The notes beneath the pieces were generated by a model, which was not told where the DNA came from, ran no database searches, and was given only the letters and a program-made list of their open reading frames with translations. Below, piece by piece: positions 1-11,504 of a DNA stretch of 64,000 nt. This DNA is from Kappaphycus alvarezii (taxonomy: Eukaryota; Rhodophyta; Florideophyceae; Gigartinales; Solieriaceae): the NCBI GenBank assembly GCA_002205965.3, contig NADL03000060.1, positions 62,001 through 126,000 on the forward strand, given 5' to 3'. Both the position numbers and the translations under genes were made by a program. The first letter of the stretch is position 1. Each line of letters opens with the position of its first letter.

Positions 1-3000
1 TCCGTAAATTTGAGAGCTAGAAAAAAGTTTTGTTCTCGTCGGCCGGTTCTTGCATTGACTCGATTGTACCGCGTCCATTCCTATAGTACGAGTAGACTGG
101 CATTCTGTAGTGTTTTTTTGACAAGGACCATGTCATCAATTGATGGCATGGTTACTTAAAACTTTTTCTCAATAATTGTCTTGTATTTTTCTTCCATAAA
201 GACCTCATTCCCGGTTCTCAACTCTCCTTAATAACAGCGACGTCAAGAGAAGTATGAATTAGGCCTACTTTAGTTGTCTTATCGAGAAGAGCGCCCAATA
301 TTCGGCAATTATTTGCGCCTAAGGCTGTACGGTATAAAAAGCATTGTCTATGCCATATGCCGCTCTCAAGTCGTTAGATATTTGATCATGTGGCTCCCGA
401 AAGCTATGTGCAGTATTGCACATAGCATCAAACTTGGATCCTAAGAGCCATGTAAAGTTCCATGAATGACTCTGGGCCACAAAATTTGTACACTATGATA
501 CACTGTATAGTGAGCACAGAAACCGTGCAAAAAAACACTGTGGAATATGCTCTGTATATACATCATAGGTTTTGTTACTGTTTCGTGAGGTTTGATAATT
601 TTTCGCTGTATGTTAAAAGGGAGTCTGAGGGGATTCAGGACAGAACAGAGAGGGAAGAATAAAGATCAACCGAAACACCCCGACATCGCCCCGATCAAAA
701 CTTTCAAAATCACCAAATTTCCAACAGCAACCGCGCTGATGTGTTCTTCGCTAGTGGTTCTCAAAGCAGTGGTTTTCCTTGTCTCCTTGGACTGAATGTG
801 TTTATACCGAAGTCTAGTAGGGCAATAACCATTACATTGCCGTTTTCACTTCTATCTCTGGAATTTTGGTTATTAGCTCGGAGATCAAATGGGAAATTCC
901 CTCAGAGACTGCTTCACTCTAAAAAACATCTTACCTCTTGAAGGGAATTACGGAAGGGAAAAGGGACGACGCTGAATACTATATAGTATCATAGTCTGCA
1001 GATGGAGCTAAAGCATTGGGAGGGGAAAAAAGACTTGTCAACCTGTAATCGCAAAAGAATGAACAAAATGCTGGAGAAAAGCAAGAAAAATCTTCGATAA
1101 GTCCTGTGGCATAACCTTACTCCAGAGTACGAATCTGAAGACCCATATTAACCACAAAAAATAGCAGGAAGCTTTCTCGTATTTCCGAGGAACCGGATCG
1201 TTACATTATTTAATATTGAGTGCCTGATTGTACCTTTTTAAAGTATATTAAACGAAAAGGAAAAATTATAAAAGGGAAAACTTAAGAAGTCGAAAAGGCA
1301 CTCCTACTTTTACTTTTGGAAGGCTGTAATTTTATCATGAATGGGTTGGAATGATGCAGTTAATTACCTGTGCCAAGCATTGCCTGTTGGCAGTGCTATT
1401 GTTTAACATTTCTGTACAAGGCGCCTATTAACAATTTACAACGGCAAATGTTTAGTTAATTTCTACTTTATGACTATTCAAATGGCTATTTAAGATAAAT
1501 TTTCCCGTCCGATTTAAGTTTTTACGAGGTAAAATAAAGTTCAGCCAATTTAAGTTTTTGCGACGGAACTTTTTTCAATTTCACAAAATCGTTTTTATAA
1601 AATAGTGAATGCGAGAAGACAAGAGTCCAACGTTTAGTAATGCAACCCAATATTAGATTAATATTCTCTAAATACCACTTTATACAAAATAGAATAGCTT
1701 TGTATACTGATAGATACTGTTAAATTTATTCCTCATAAATGAAATTAGCAAGAATATTGAGCGATTTTCTGCGAATAAAATTGATTCAACATATCATTTT
1801 GGGACGAATCTTTTTATTTTGCTCATCCTATGTCATAAATTGCTCCTACTTTCAAATATTTTAAACAAGCATAAATTTGGCGAGAGCTGCAATGTTAGTT
1901 TTTCTGCGAAATCATTAGATAATCTGAAACAGTAATTGTACCGGCGGGTATGACAGTCCCTAAAACAGCTAGCAGAGTGTTAAAAACATTCGGGTTGAGT
2001 ACTGGAGTGAACTAATGTGATGTAAAGCAGCACATTGGATAGCAAATGGTACCAGGAAAGTGTAGAATATCGATAAAAAGGGATAAAGCGAGAAAAAATG
2101 CTGGAAAAGGACGGTACTGGCCATTTGTTGTTAACAAAGGAGTAGAATACAGTTTTGGAAGTCTATGGGCAAACTGAGAGCAAAAAAGTCCTATCGACCT
2201 CTTAAGAAAACAAAATGACGGTGGATTTCGATGCAAATATTTTAAAGATAATTACAAAGTTAAGTAGCTTGCCAGGGACCGGAAAATGTAGCAATAGATA
2301 TTTTTGGTGCCTGCCAAGGCAAAATATAATGTTCCATTTAGGTATGTTAAGGATAAAATGGCGGAACCGGGGAGTTCCACAAAATGAAGCTTACTGATGA
2401 ACATTAGAATGTTGGAAACAATGAATAAAGTTAAAATTTTCGTGAGTAAATTGATTCTCTACAAATCGTTACTTTATATACCATGGAATCCGTCTACGAC
2501 TTCAAATCAGAAAAGTAACAGTTATTTTGAATCCATTTTTGGAAACGTACCCCCAAGTTAGCATTACGGCTGCAGTTTTATTTCAGATTTAAAGAGCTTT
2601 GTCTGCCCTTTTCCTGAAAAAATTTTAAACTCATGATATATTCATTCTCTAAATTCCCTTCCTTCATATTTTCATTCAGATGTTTACCTGAAGACAACAA
2701 ATTGGAGCAAATTCAAAACCACAGTACAAACTTTCATTTATTATTCGACCCGGACCGTAAAAACTATCAACAGCATTCCCTTTTCAGAGCGCTATAGCGG
2801 CATTGCGACCTATCACTGCTGCCATCAACCGACGATTGACCTACTTCGCACAAGCCCTTAGTTTTCCATTACAATGACCAACGCTGGCCCATCTTGCACC
2901 ATCAACAGATTAAATAGAGCCCTGAACCGCATGAAAAGCTCAGATGTTATTTGTAATATTCCCAAGTAATAAGAAGAATACCATTGGAGGCCGAAACAGA

Positions 3001-3701
3001 AATGTTTAAGGGATTTTGGGCCGCAAAAATTTTATAGGGGAGAAAGAAAGTAAAACAGATGCAAACGGATGAAAATTTGCTACGAATGGAATAGAAAAAC
3101 CCATGTGATACGTTGGAATGCAAATAGGGAACTTTCACCTTAAGTATGAAAGAGAGAGCGAGAGTGATGTCGTCATTATAATCTCTAATTTCGCAATTGG
3201 AGATGCAGAGACCATTGGTAATTATAAGGAAAATCCGAGCGTAACAGATATATCTGAGTAGGCTATCTACAGTATTTTAGAAATTACAGGTAAGATAGGG
3301 ATATTTTGGAGGACTCGTCTGGTTCTGACATCAAATTCGGTGATTAAGAGGAGTACGTATGGATATTTATCCTGGAAATGTCTACTTTCAGTCCAAAAAC
3401 TCTCTTTAATTAATTTAACTCCCTGTAGTTCATTTTATGGTACGTAGTATGCCTATTTCAGACTTTAGGCTTAGAAGATAAGTTTATGTGGGCTTCATAA
3501 ACTGCTTCTTCTAGAAGAGATCCAGCAAATTATTACAAACTTTCAAGTGAGGACTTAAAGATATGCGAGGATGAAACCAACCTGTATCCTGAGAAGATTT
3601 TCGTTGATATTAGACACTGAGCACGCATTGCGGACCCTGTACTGTCTAGATTCACCTGTAGTTCCTTAAAACCTTGTCTTTGTTGAAAAAGAACAGTAGT
3701 T
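1..3701. other. AT-rich stretch without a supported gene
   Basis: Only ORFs shorter than about 75 codons occur here, on both strands, and none resembles a known domain or matches another part of the window. I see no repeats shared with the retroelements to the right. It may be intergenic DNA or very old transposon debris. Confidence 0.6.
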
Positions 3702-4057
3702 TGGGCAAACGAAGACAGGAAAATCAACAAAGAACGTTGACTTTCATCGAATAATAGTCCCCCTCCCCAAATGCCCCTAAACGTTCACTCGTACCCCTCC
3801 TTACATACAGTTCTAACTTTCGAAATTTGTAGCACCTGCGCAGTACCTTTGCTAGCTCTGCACCGCTACAGTACAATGCAAAGCATCTATCTAAAATAAT
3901 CGAAAATAAAACTTGCATCCCAGTTCCAGCGAAGCCAGCGCATCAGGCCAAAATAAAATCCAAAATAAATCTGCCACGCTAAATTTGACTCACAATCATG
4001 CCCGCTAGAGCCCTTCAAAACCATCCAGAACAACACAGATGGTTCTGAATTGTTGCA
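3702..4057 (-). repeat. gypsy-1 3' LTR
   Basis: It is homologous along its whole length to 9185-9554 in the same orientation. Read on the minus strand it begins TGCAACA and ends CA. It lies directly beyond the polypurine tract, which identifies it as the 3' LTR. The boundaries were set by where similarity to the partner stops and by the TG...CA termini. Confidence 0.85.
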
Positions 4058-4075
4058 CTATTCTCACCTCTCCGA
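4058..4075 (-). other. gypsy-1 polypurine tract
   Basis: On the minus strand a purine-rich run (GGAGAGGTGAGAATAG) abuts the first TG of the 3' LTR. This is the normal place for the plus-strand primer of LTR retrotransposons and confirms the orientation of the element. Confidence 0.75.
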
Positions 4076-4089
4076 GATTGACGTACTCG

Positions 4090-4419
4090 TCAATGATACT
4101 CAGGAAATATTCCATTTTCAAGAATGTAATTGTACCGCACTTCGGTTACAGTACTATCATGATCCACGTCTTTTGTGTGTTTCCACTCAGCTTCATGGTT
4201 GGGCGCCCTCTTCATTAATGTGAGGAATTGGTATCCTCTTGCACGCTTTCGATGCTTCAATATACATCCAACAACTTGTTCCTCTCCTTCGGGCATCGGA
4301 ACAGGATCGGATTTCTGAGGTGTTATAAGCAGATCTATATCGGCAGGCTGTTCCTTATGTGGAGTAGTCTGAATGACATGAACATCAGGATGGATCTTAA
4401 GATGATTTGGCAGATCCAA
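4090..4419 (-). pseudogene. gypsy-1 chromodomain segment of pol
   Basis: A 109-codon frame at the 3' end of pol. It starts with the short LPNHLKIHPDVHV segment that usually follows integrase, then runs into a chromodomain-like region: VVGCILKHRKR, the YQFLTLMK strand, an acidic EAEW motif and an ENGIFPEYH tail. In chromoviruses this module is fused to integrase and directs insertion to heterochromatin. Here it is in a different frame from integrase, because the 300 bp in between contain stops and shifts. The domain itself has no internal stop. Its functional state is unknown. Confidence 0.75.
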
Positions 4420-4727
4420 CCTTAAAGCATCCTTTCCGATTAGTTCCTTAACTAGAAAGGGTCTATGTCTTCTAGCGGTAAGCTTGTGCTTTTCTTTAGA
4501 CCTTCAGTACAAATCCGTAAACAAAATCTTATTCAACCACAATTTTCAGCAACTTGATCATCAGGAGCCTGACATTGTTGAGAGGACATCGCACTCTGCC
4601 TCGCTTTAGACACATTCTATGAGTACTTTGCATCTTCCAAAGAAGATCTCAGTCTTATCTTAAAGTCTTTAACACTCTCAATCGGTATTTTTGAACCTGA
4701 AATCATATTAAGAGATGTCTTTGGATT

Positions 4728-5372
4728 TTATTCCAAGTCCATTTCAAACGGTGACATTCCTATGTCTTCAGTCACTGAAGAGTTGTATGCAAACTCGGCA
4801 GCATGAAACAATTCATCCCATTCATTCTGATAGTATGGGTAATAACATTGCAGATTGTTCTCCAACATACTATTCATAGTCTCAGACGCGCCATATGTCT
4901 GTGTGTGACGACTGGTGGACATCTTCAACTGCATTCCATATAGCTTCATAACATTTTCCCAATAATTTGAAGTAAATTTAGGATCTCGATCGGAAACAAT
5001 GTTATCTGGTAATCCATGAAGTTTGAAAATGTTGCTGAAGATCGAAGTAGCCACAACAACTGCCGTGCTATTTACATTGCATGAAATGAAATGAACTCCT
5101 CTTTTAAGACGATTAATCCAAGTATTAACCGCGTATTTTCCATTCGTAGTCCTTGGAAGGTGTACAATAAAGTCAGTAGCTAGAGATACCCATGTTCTCT
5201 CCGGCATCTCTAAAGGCGTTGGAACTGTCATCTTCTTTCGATTCGAATCTTTTGCCTGTTGACATCGGAGACACAATTTAACATAATTTCGAACATCACG
5301 GGTCTTATGTCTCCAATGATAGTTTGAAAGCCTTGATAAAATCTTTGCGAAAGCAAAATGCCCACTTATCTT
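4728..5372 (-). pseudogene. gypsy-1 integrase
   Basis: A zinc-binding HHCC region lies at about 5250-5370 (GHFAFAK, HWRH, then CLRCQ). An rve core follows. The DDE residues are all visible: D35 in TDFIVHLP, D96 in VSDRDPKF and E132 in GASETMN of the frame starting at 5276, with 35 residues between the last two. The zinc-finger part is separated from RNase H by a TAG at about 5373. The core ends in TAA at 4725, before the usual C-terminal segment, which is scattered over other frames as far as the chromodomain. Stops in the linkers make it a pseudogene. Confidence 0.88.
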
Positions 5373-6100
5373 CTAATCATGATCTAACAGCAGTATATCT
5401 GAAACAATTCTCCTTGTCACACACAGTTTCTTACCATACAATAATCGTTTTCCTTCCTTCCTAAACGCAGGAGGAATCTTTCCATGCTTCAATTTCTTAG
5501 TCTTCTCTGAAGGCCAACTTCCATCTAAGGCTCTAGCAGTAGGTCCAAAGAACTGGTCATCGTCATAACTTCTAAGGATATCATCAACTTCAATAGATAA
5601 CACTTCCACATCATTAACTGAAGGTTTTTCCATAGCCTTGGAGTTGATCACATGAGGAGCTCTCGATAGAGCATCACGAAATACATGAATATTTCCCTGC
5701 TTCAAAGTAATTGGACATATTCGAAAATTACACAAAATTTCTTTGTACCTTGCCTCTTTTCGACTCAACCAAACGGGACTAGTGAACAGATGCTTGATAA
5801 CCCGATTATCAGTTATAATATCAAATGAAGAACCTTCTAAATAACATCTGAACCTCTGAAAAAAATGTATCAATCCAAGAAGCTCCCTATCATTTGCGGA
5901 ATAGTCTCTCTCAGTACGAGACAACTTTGTAGAATAAAAGGCAATTACATGATCCTTTCCACTCTCATCCAGCTGTGATAAAGTTCCGCCAACTACAAAT
6001 TGTGAGGCATCATTGTGACCTCTGAAACTCTTCTTTCAATCTGGAGCAACAAGCATAGGGTCTTGGGTGATGTCATCTCTCAACTTTTGGAATGCAATGT
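5373..6100 (-). pseudogene. gypsy-1 RNase H domain
   Basis: The 183-codon open part (5373-5924) contains the typical connection sequences YSANDRELLGL, DIITDNRVIKHLF and the DALSRAP tail of the gypsy RNase H and tether region. The amino half lies upstream in the same frame, with the FRGHNDAS motif (catalytic Asp) and VIAFYSTKLS. A TGA stands just before it where related proteins have Trp, a one-base change. RNase H would remove the RNA strand during minus-strand synthesis. The stop separates it from the RT. Confidence 0.8.
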
Positions 6101-6381
6101 CACAGGTTCAATTCTATTTGTCAACATCAATATCTTTCTTCGTCAAGTCCGTCAATGGAGCTGCAATTTATGAAAATGCAGGAATAAACCGGCGGAATAA
6201 TTGAAGTTAGCCAATAAAACTTATCATATCAGTCACTTTTTTTAGATTTGGCCATGTCCTCAAAACTTCAACTTTTCTTGATTAGCAAAACGACCATCTT
6301 TCTCAACTATGAAGGCCAAGAACTCAATATCTGCTTTTAGAGAATCATATTTCTTTGGCGAAACATAAAGTTCATGTTCTT

Positions 6382-7134
6382 TCATGCTACTTTGCACCAC
6401 TTCCAGATTCTTGCGGTAGCTTTCTTCATTCTTGCTAATATTAGAAGATCATCAATATAAACTACCATGAAGACGTCAATACAGTCGTAGAAGATACGGT
6501 TCATTAGCGACTGAAAAGTAGCAGGAGAATTGCATAAATCAATATGCATTACAAGATACTCAAACCGTCCGTGCTTCGTATCAAATGCAGTCTTTTCAAT
6601 ATCTTCAGGCTTCACCCGTATCTGATGGAAAACCGTTTTCAAATAAAGATTTGAGAAGACTCTCGCATCACCATGCCTATCGAATATCTCATCTGTTCTA
6701 AGCAAAGCTGCATTGTTCTTTTTCGTTATTCGATTAAGGGTTCTATAATCAGCCACTCCTCTCAGTTTCCCTTTCTCTTGGATGAACAATAACGGTGATC
6801 CATACGGTGACTTACTTGGCCTAATCTTCCTCTTTGTCAGCAGATCTTCAACATGTTCCTTTGCAGCTTTTAACTGCTCGGGGGATACCTGAAACAACGG
6901 ACGAAGAGGTGGCTTTGAATCTTTTTCAACCTTAATTTCCTGATGCACACTTCTCTTTGGTGGTAGTCCAGCAAGTAGTTCCCCTTTGAAGACATCATTA
7001 AATCGGAATAACAGACTTTGCAGTTTGACATTCTTTTGACCTTTGATAGCAGAGGGCTTAGTCAACTTCAACTCATTCACACCAACAAACTCGAAGATAT
7101 TGAATTCTCTCTCATGATTCCTTTTCCTAGTCAT
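6382..7134 (-). pseudogene. gypsy-1 reverse transcriptase
   Basis: A 250-codon frame with RT motifs in order: SPYGSPLLF, KGKLRGVADYRTLNR, motif A at residues 160-170, CNSPATFQ (motif B region) and the YIDD box at 226-229. In motif A the catalytic Asp is replaced by Tyr (SNLYLKT, residue 164; the family has L-D-L there), so the polymerase should be inactive even without the frameshift after YIDDLLILAR near 6440. Upstream residues link to the protease. It would copy element RNA into cDNA in cytoplasmic particles. Confidence 0.9.
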
Positions 7135-7290
7135 GTTCCGGAGTTACTGAACTCCAATGCTTGCGACTTTCACCTCCTTGGAATTCTCTTCAGTCACAGG
7201 AATAATATTGTAGTCAACCTTCACAACCCGTTGTTTATAGTCTATAACTGGATTGCGAGCAACATGCCATGGGATTACAAGAAGAAAATC

Positions 7291-7728
7291 CTATCTACAA
7301 TCTGCAACGACCCAAATGGACGTATGCAGGTTGGAACCCATCTTCAATGTTGCTTCCAGGATGACTTGCGAGGATTTTTCCTTAGAACTTTTGCTCGAAT
7401 GATTGACAGTGAAATTGATTTTCTTAAATCGAAACCTTTCTTTGTTCCGAGCTGCGAAGTCCCTAGATAATACGTTAGTATTACATCCGTCATCTTTGAG
7501 GATAGACACTTTGACATCATTCAGTGTGCCATCAAGCACGATCAATTCTTTTATCGTAAGTTTCCCCTCATTAATCAGAATTTTGCCTTCATTGCAACTA
7601 ACTATAGTATTGGACTCCAAACTTGTCTTCGAGACTCTCATCGCATGCTTTACTTGACTTTTCACTGAACTCTGTAAAATTGGTCTTAAAGACCTAATCT
7701 CTGCAACAAGACATTTAAAGTAACTCAC
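7291..7728 (-). pseudogene. gypsy-1 aspartic protease region
   Basis: A 145-codon frame between gag and RT. The segment KVSILKDDGCNTNVLS matches the retropepsin flap-side context, in which a hydrophobic strand is followed by D-S/T-G; here it reads D-D-G, close to but not identical with the active-site triad. The downstream TVNHSSKSSKEKSSQV stretch and strand pattern fit a gypsy protease. It is out of frame with both gag and RT. The assignment rests on position and this motif. Confidence 0.65.
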
Positions 7729-7952
7729 AAATGGTCCAACTGTAGCGGCTTTTCCTTTCGACGGACCTCGTAGTTTTCCGAGTCACTGTCAATAACTTAA
7801 TAATTGTTTGATGCAATCTAATTTTTACGATCACCATGATTCCATGGCCTCTAGCCTACTTTATGACATGTAAACCAGCGGTTCCCTTTGTGCAACTTTT
7901 TTTTCTCCGGATCAAATCAACGACACCTGTTTCGACTTTGACCACTGTTTTA

Positions 7953-8570
7953 CTACTTCTCCACGCTACATATCTCCATTGGGACAGTAGTCTGGCTTGG
8001 AATATAACCTAACTGTTCACCAAATCCAGAGAGCATGCCAGATCCACGTAAAGCACTGTAAACAATCAGAGCGATTCTTGCAGCATCAACGACGCCCGTG
8101 ACATTATTCTTGAGGACCTCTAGCCTAGTCTGCGGCTTAAGTCCAGAGACAAACTTATCGAGCATTTCATCTATTGAGATTCCAGGAATGCTCAGAGCTA
8201 CATTTCCAAACTCTGAGAGATAAGCTGCAACAGAATACGTCTGATGCAAATTACTTAGATTCTCTCCTGCACGTCTAACACTATCGGCGAGAATATACTC
8301 TGCTCTTACCATATTCTTGAATTCTTGGAAAGAATCCAGAACTACATTAGCAGCAACTTTCATGAACCACCAACTTGCAGCTGCACCAGTAAAAAAGGTT
8401 GTAGCATACATAATCTTCGCTCCATCGTTCAATGCTAGATCTATATTCTGTATCTGAACAAGCGTAATATATTGCTTGAGATGATACAGCCAAGTTTCTA
8501 CATGGAGTCTATCCCGAGTGCGCTTGAATTTCTCCCTCTCGTTTAGCTTTAAAAACGAAAGTTCAAACAA
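7953..8570 (-). pseudogene. gypsy-1 gag
   Basis: A 205-codon frame with a Ty3-type capsid signature: WLYHLKQYI near residue 27, then FFTGAAASWW, FQEFKNMVRAEY, L..L.QT.SVAAYLSEF and MLDKFVSGLKPQTRLEVL. It would form the particle shell. The frame is closed upstream near 8571; codons giving EERLPTSIKW are seen in another frame there. It ends before the zinc knuckle, whose remains (cysteines and an H-x-x-K pattern) are seen out of frame at about 7850-7910. It is therefore gag broken at both ends. Confidence 0.85.
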
Positions 8571-9184
8571 ATTCCTCCTTCTTCTCTTGAAAGCTTCTCT
8601 CTTCTCTTAATATCCACTTGATACTTGTAGGTAGCCGTTCCTCGGCGACGGGTCCTCTTTCCGCAAGAGAGTGAAAAACAAACTCTTCGTTGCCTACACT
8701 CGAGAGTTGCGGCGATCTATATCTGTTCGGGATATACCCATCCCTAGTCTTTTGGCAAAGACCTTAAGATGTCCTTACCCTACAGAAAAAGATCTCAAGC
8801 CGACCAGAAGACACTTCATAATCATAAAATCAGAGTTATTTCGCACTACCCGGTTATGGTGCTCCTACCTGATCAAACCCTTAACGCGTTACTTAAACCC
8901 TTGTTCCAGTCGGTCGAACTAGCTAACAGCCAATATTTGAGAGAGTTATTTGAGGATACATAGGCGATTCAGCCGGGAACACCCACAATCAGAGTAGACA
9001 AGGATATTGAAGATATATTCTCGCCCGTCTAGTTCTCCGTGCAGAACTAGACTATTTGCAGACACCTGGCACTCCAGCCAACAGGAGGTGCTTACCAACG
9101 ATTTGCACTCCAGCCCAAAGTCGTGGTATCAACTAACTTCCTTTGGCCAACTGTGAGGCGCTACCAGTGAACCAGAAGAGTAGA
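8571..9184 (-). other. gypsy-1 leader between 5' LTR and gag
   Basis: About 600 bp between the 5' LTR and the open part of gag. It probably holds the gag amino end in shifted frames plus the untranslated leader and primer-binding site. I could not identify a convincing tRNA-complementary site next to the LTR; a TGGTTCACTGG string a few bases inside is the only candidate. The short plus-strand ORFs here look like chance. Confidence 0.5.
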
Positions 9185-9554
9185 TGGGGCAAAGGAAGAC
9201 AGGTAAAATAAACTCAAAACGTTGACCTACATCGAAAAATAGTACCCCCTAAGTGCCCCTGAACTTTCACTCGTACCACTTCTTATATAACAAATTTCGG
9301 CAGTTCCAAACTGCCGGAATTTGTAGCACCTGCGCAGTAACTTTGCCAGCTCTGCACGGCTACACTACAATGCAAAGCATCTATCTAAAAATAATCGAAA
9401 AAAACTTGCATCCCAGTGCCAGCGCAGCCAGCCAGCGCATTAGGCCAAAATAAAATCCAAAATAAATTTGCCACGCTAAATTTGCCTTACAATCATGCGC
9501 GCTAGAGCCCTCGAGAACAACCCAGAACAATCCAGATGGTTCTGGATTGTTACA
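9185..9554 (-). repeat. gypsy-1 5' LTR
   Basis: It is homologous to 3702-4057 and begins TG (minus strand) within TGTAACAATCC. A small insertion around 9300 and several substitutions account for the length difference (370 versus 356 bp). The LTR should carry the promoter of the element. Confidence 0.85.
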
Positions 9555-9788
9555 CTTATCGAACTTTTTTTCTTTACCGGCTATATTAACGTAGCTCTTT
9601 TTTTAATGTGTAACACTTCGGTGGCGGCATTTTTGTTTCCGAGAATCTCGTAGTTGCCTATTTAATCCTATGAAAAGCGTTGAGTGGTTTTTTTTGAAAT
9701 GTATCGATGCGGTTATGCAGCATCGAGTTGTGTAAGAGTGGCTAATTGATAGAATACCACAAGAAACGCTTTCAGTGTCATTCAAAAG

Positions 9789-9830
9789 GGAAAAGTTTAG
9801 GTGTTTTACTCTTGGAATATACATCCGACT
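9789..9830 (-). mobile_element. 42-bp retrocopy of the type B 3' end
   Basis: The 42 bp match, in reverse orientation, the last bases of the type B retrotransposon (the part reading CCAAGAGTAAAACACC). They are flanked by perfect 8-bp direct repeats TTCAAAAG at 9781-9788 and 9831-9838. The direct repeats show that this is an insertion, not chance similarity. It carries no coding sequence. Confidence 0.75.
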
Positions 9831-9905
9831 TTCAAAAGACCAGGATAAGATCGGCCATAAGGCAAAAAGCATAGAGGTACCGTGACTAGTTTGCACAATA
9901 TCGCG

Positions 9906-9953
9906 AAAAATGTCCTCAACTTATTCCGTGTGGAAAAAGTTGAGGACATTTTT
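9906..9953. repeat. 17-bp perfect inverted repeat (hairpin)
   Basis: AAAAATGTCCTCAACTT at 9906-9922 is followed after 14 nt by its exact reverse complement at 9937-9953. Transcribed, it would fold into a strong hairpin. Its role is unknown: a small-RNA precursor, the end of a decayed transposon, or a terminator-like structure are all possible. Confidence 0.8.
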
Positions 9954-11504
9954 TGAGACAGAAAGAGATGCTTGGTCCCAGTGTTTTCGGAAGATTTGGG
10001 CATCAGTGCATCGCAGCAAAAAATATAACAGTGTTGCATTTCAGAGTTTTTAAGTGCAATTTTATTTAAGAATTTCAAACCCAGTAGATTTGCAAAATGA
10101 AAAAATGGCCAAGCTTGGCGAAAATTAAAAGAGATTCACGAAAGCAAAACAAAAAGGAGGGTGGTATAGCACGCACTGCTGCCGGGCTGTATCGAATTTC
10201 TGAACACATCGCCTCCCGGAAAGGTACTACTCCGGTTCCGATCGTCGTCGACCCCTCCTCGTTATCAGTTCACTGGCGCAACAACGGACTGCGATTGCTA
10301 TCAATCCCCTGAATGGCATCGCGATGTTTCTAAACATTGTATTACACACATTCTTTCAAATAGTCCAATGAAGTATCTCTTGTCTCCTCTCTCTAGCATC
10401 CAATTTGTCATTAAAAGGGTAAATCACTGCACTGGGCTTAACCCCTGTAACCGGTATTGTTTTCAACGGAATCCGAGTTCAGCTGGCAAGTCTCATTTCA
10501 AAGGGGTTTGCCAATATATAAGGCATCATGACGGGTCCTTGAAGCTCTCTTGTGATCAGCTTCTATCTTGGACTTTTCATAATGCAGCGTGTTGACCATC
10601 TAAACATCGTTAGGTCAGATGAAAACACATCATGCTGGTTCAAAGCGGTCTGAATCAGGTCTGATGGGATTGAAACGGATGAAAAGCTTCCTAATCGGAT
10701 CCTAATCGGATTTTATCTGCGCCCATACTCAAACACAGTGTGGTGCATTCTAGATTGTAGCAATCGCCGTCACACTAAGTGCGCGTTAAGGCTCCAAAAA
10801 CTTCATTCCACCGGTCACCACGATTTCTGTCAACCACTCGAGATATGCCGCGGCAATTTGTCCAGACTGAAGCGGAGGCAAAGCCGTTCCCTCCTTACAG
10901 ACCAAGGCTCGCACTCACTGATATCTTTCTGTCAGCCCCTGCAACGGTTAAGCTGCTCGCTTCCCTTCACAACATTCCTCGCACTGAAAGCATCCTCCTC
11001 TCCACTCATCAAGCCTTCAGTGACCTTCACCTCGCCTAGCTTTTATCTATCAAACCCATCCAAGACTCTATCTTCTTTCTTACCAAAGTCTGTAGTTGCA
11101 GGGGCTGTTACATCCAGGATCTTGGACTCCGCCATGGGCCCCTATCGCACACCTTCGCAGTAAATCCATTTTCTGGTCTACGAATGTTTCACTTTTAGGC
11201 AGAAGCATTGCTCAGGAAATAGAACTTTTGGCATGCAGGTGGCACCAGGCGCCCTTTGCTTGCTCATCAAACTTGCGATCGGCATAGCTGCTGGAGACTC
11301 CTAAAATTCAAACCTCATTCCCTTTGCCGCTGTTCCGTTGCCCACCCCACCGTTACCAGACCAGAGTCGGGCCGATCATCATCGACTCACTGCCTCGCTG
11401 CAGTAGGACATAGAATTTACTTCCAAACGCAGTCAAATACTCGACTAGTTTCCTTTCCCCGTATTAGATGGCAAAATGCAGTACTTTCTCACATTTCCAG
11501 GTTT
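9954..11504. other. unclassified region with short ORFs
   Basis: Mixed-composition DNA with short overlapping plus-strand ORFs (10097-10312, 10738-11163, 11256-11513). None shows a domain I recognise or matches other parts of the window. The somewhat higher GC of 10740-11500 suggests old coding DNA, possibly another decayed element. Confidence 0.4.

Larger units (their letters stand above)
3702..9554 (-). mobile_element. Ty3/gypsy chromovirus retrotransposon (gypsy-1), degenerate
   Basis: An LTR retrotransposon read on the minus strand: 5' LTR at 9185-9554, then leader, gag, protease, reverse transcriptase, RNase H, integrase, chromodomain, polypurine tract and 3' LTR at 3702-4057. The domain order (integrase after RNase H) and the terminal chromodomain define a chromovirus of the Ty3/gypsy group. 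Every coding domain is recognisable, but the polyprotein is interrupted by frameshifts (for example near 6440) and in-frame stops, so it cannot act alone. The LTRs differ by many substitutions and small indels, so the insertion is old. The 5-bp flanks (TAGTT on the left, CTTAT on the right) do not match, so the target duplication has decayed or the edges are off by a few bases. Confidence 0.9.

Noticed and set aside
7018..7470. 150-codon plus-strand ORF inside gypsy-1
   Set aside because: It is antisense to the protease-RT region, which has clear motif support. It is a shadow of the real frame.
10097..10312. 71-codon ORF with a basic start
   Set aside because: Short, no recognised domain, and surrounded by similar chance ORFs.
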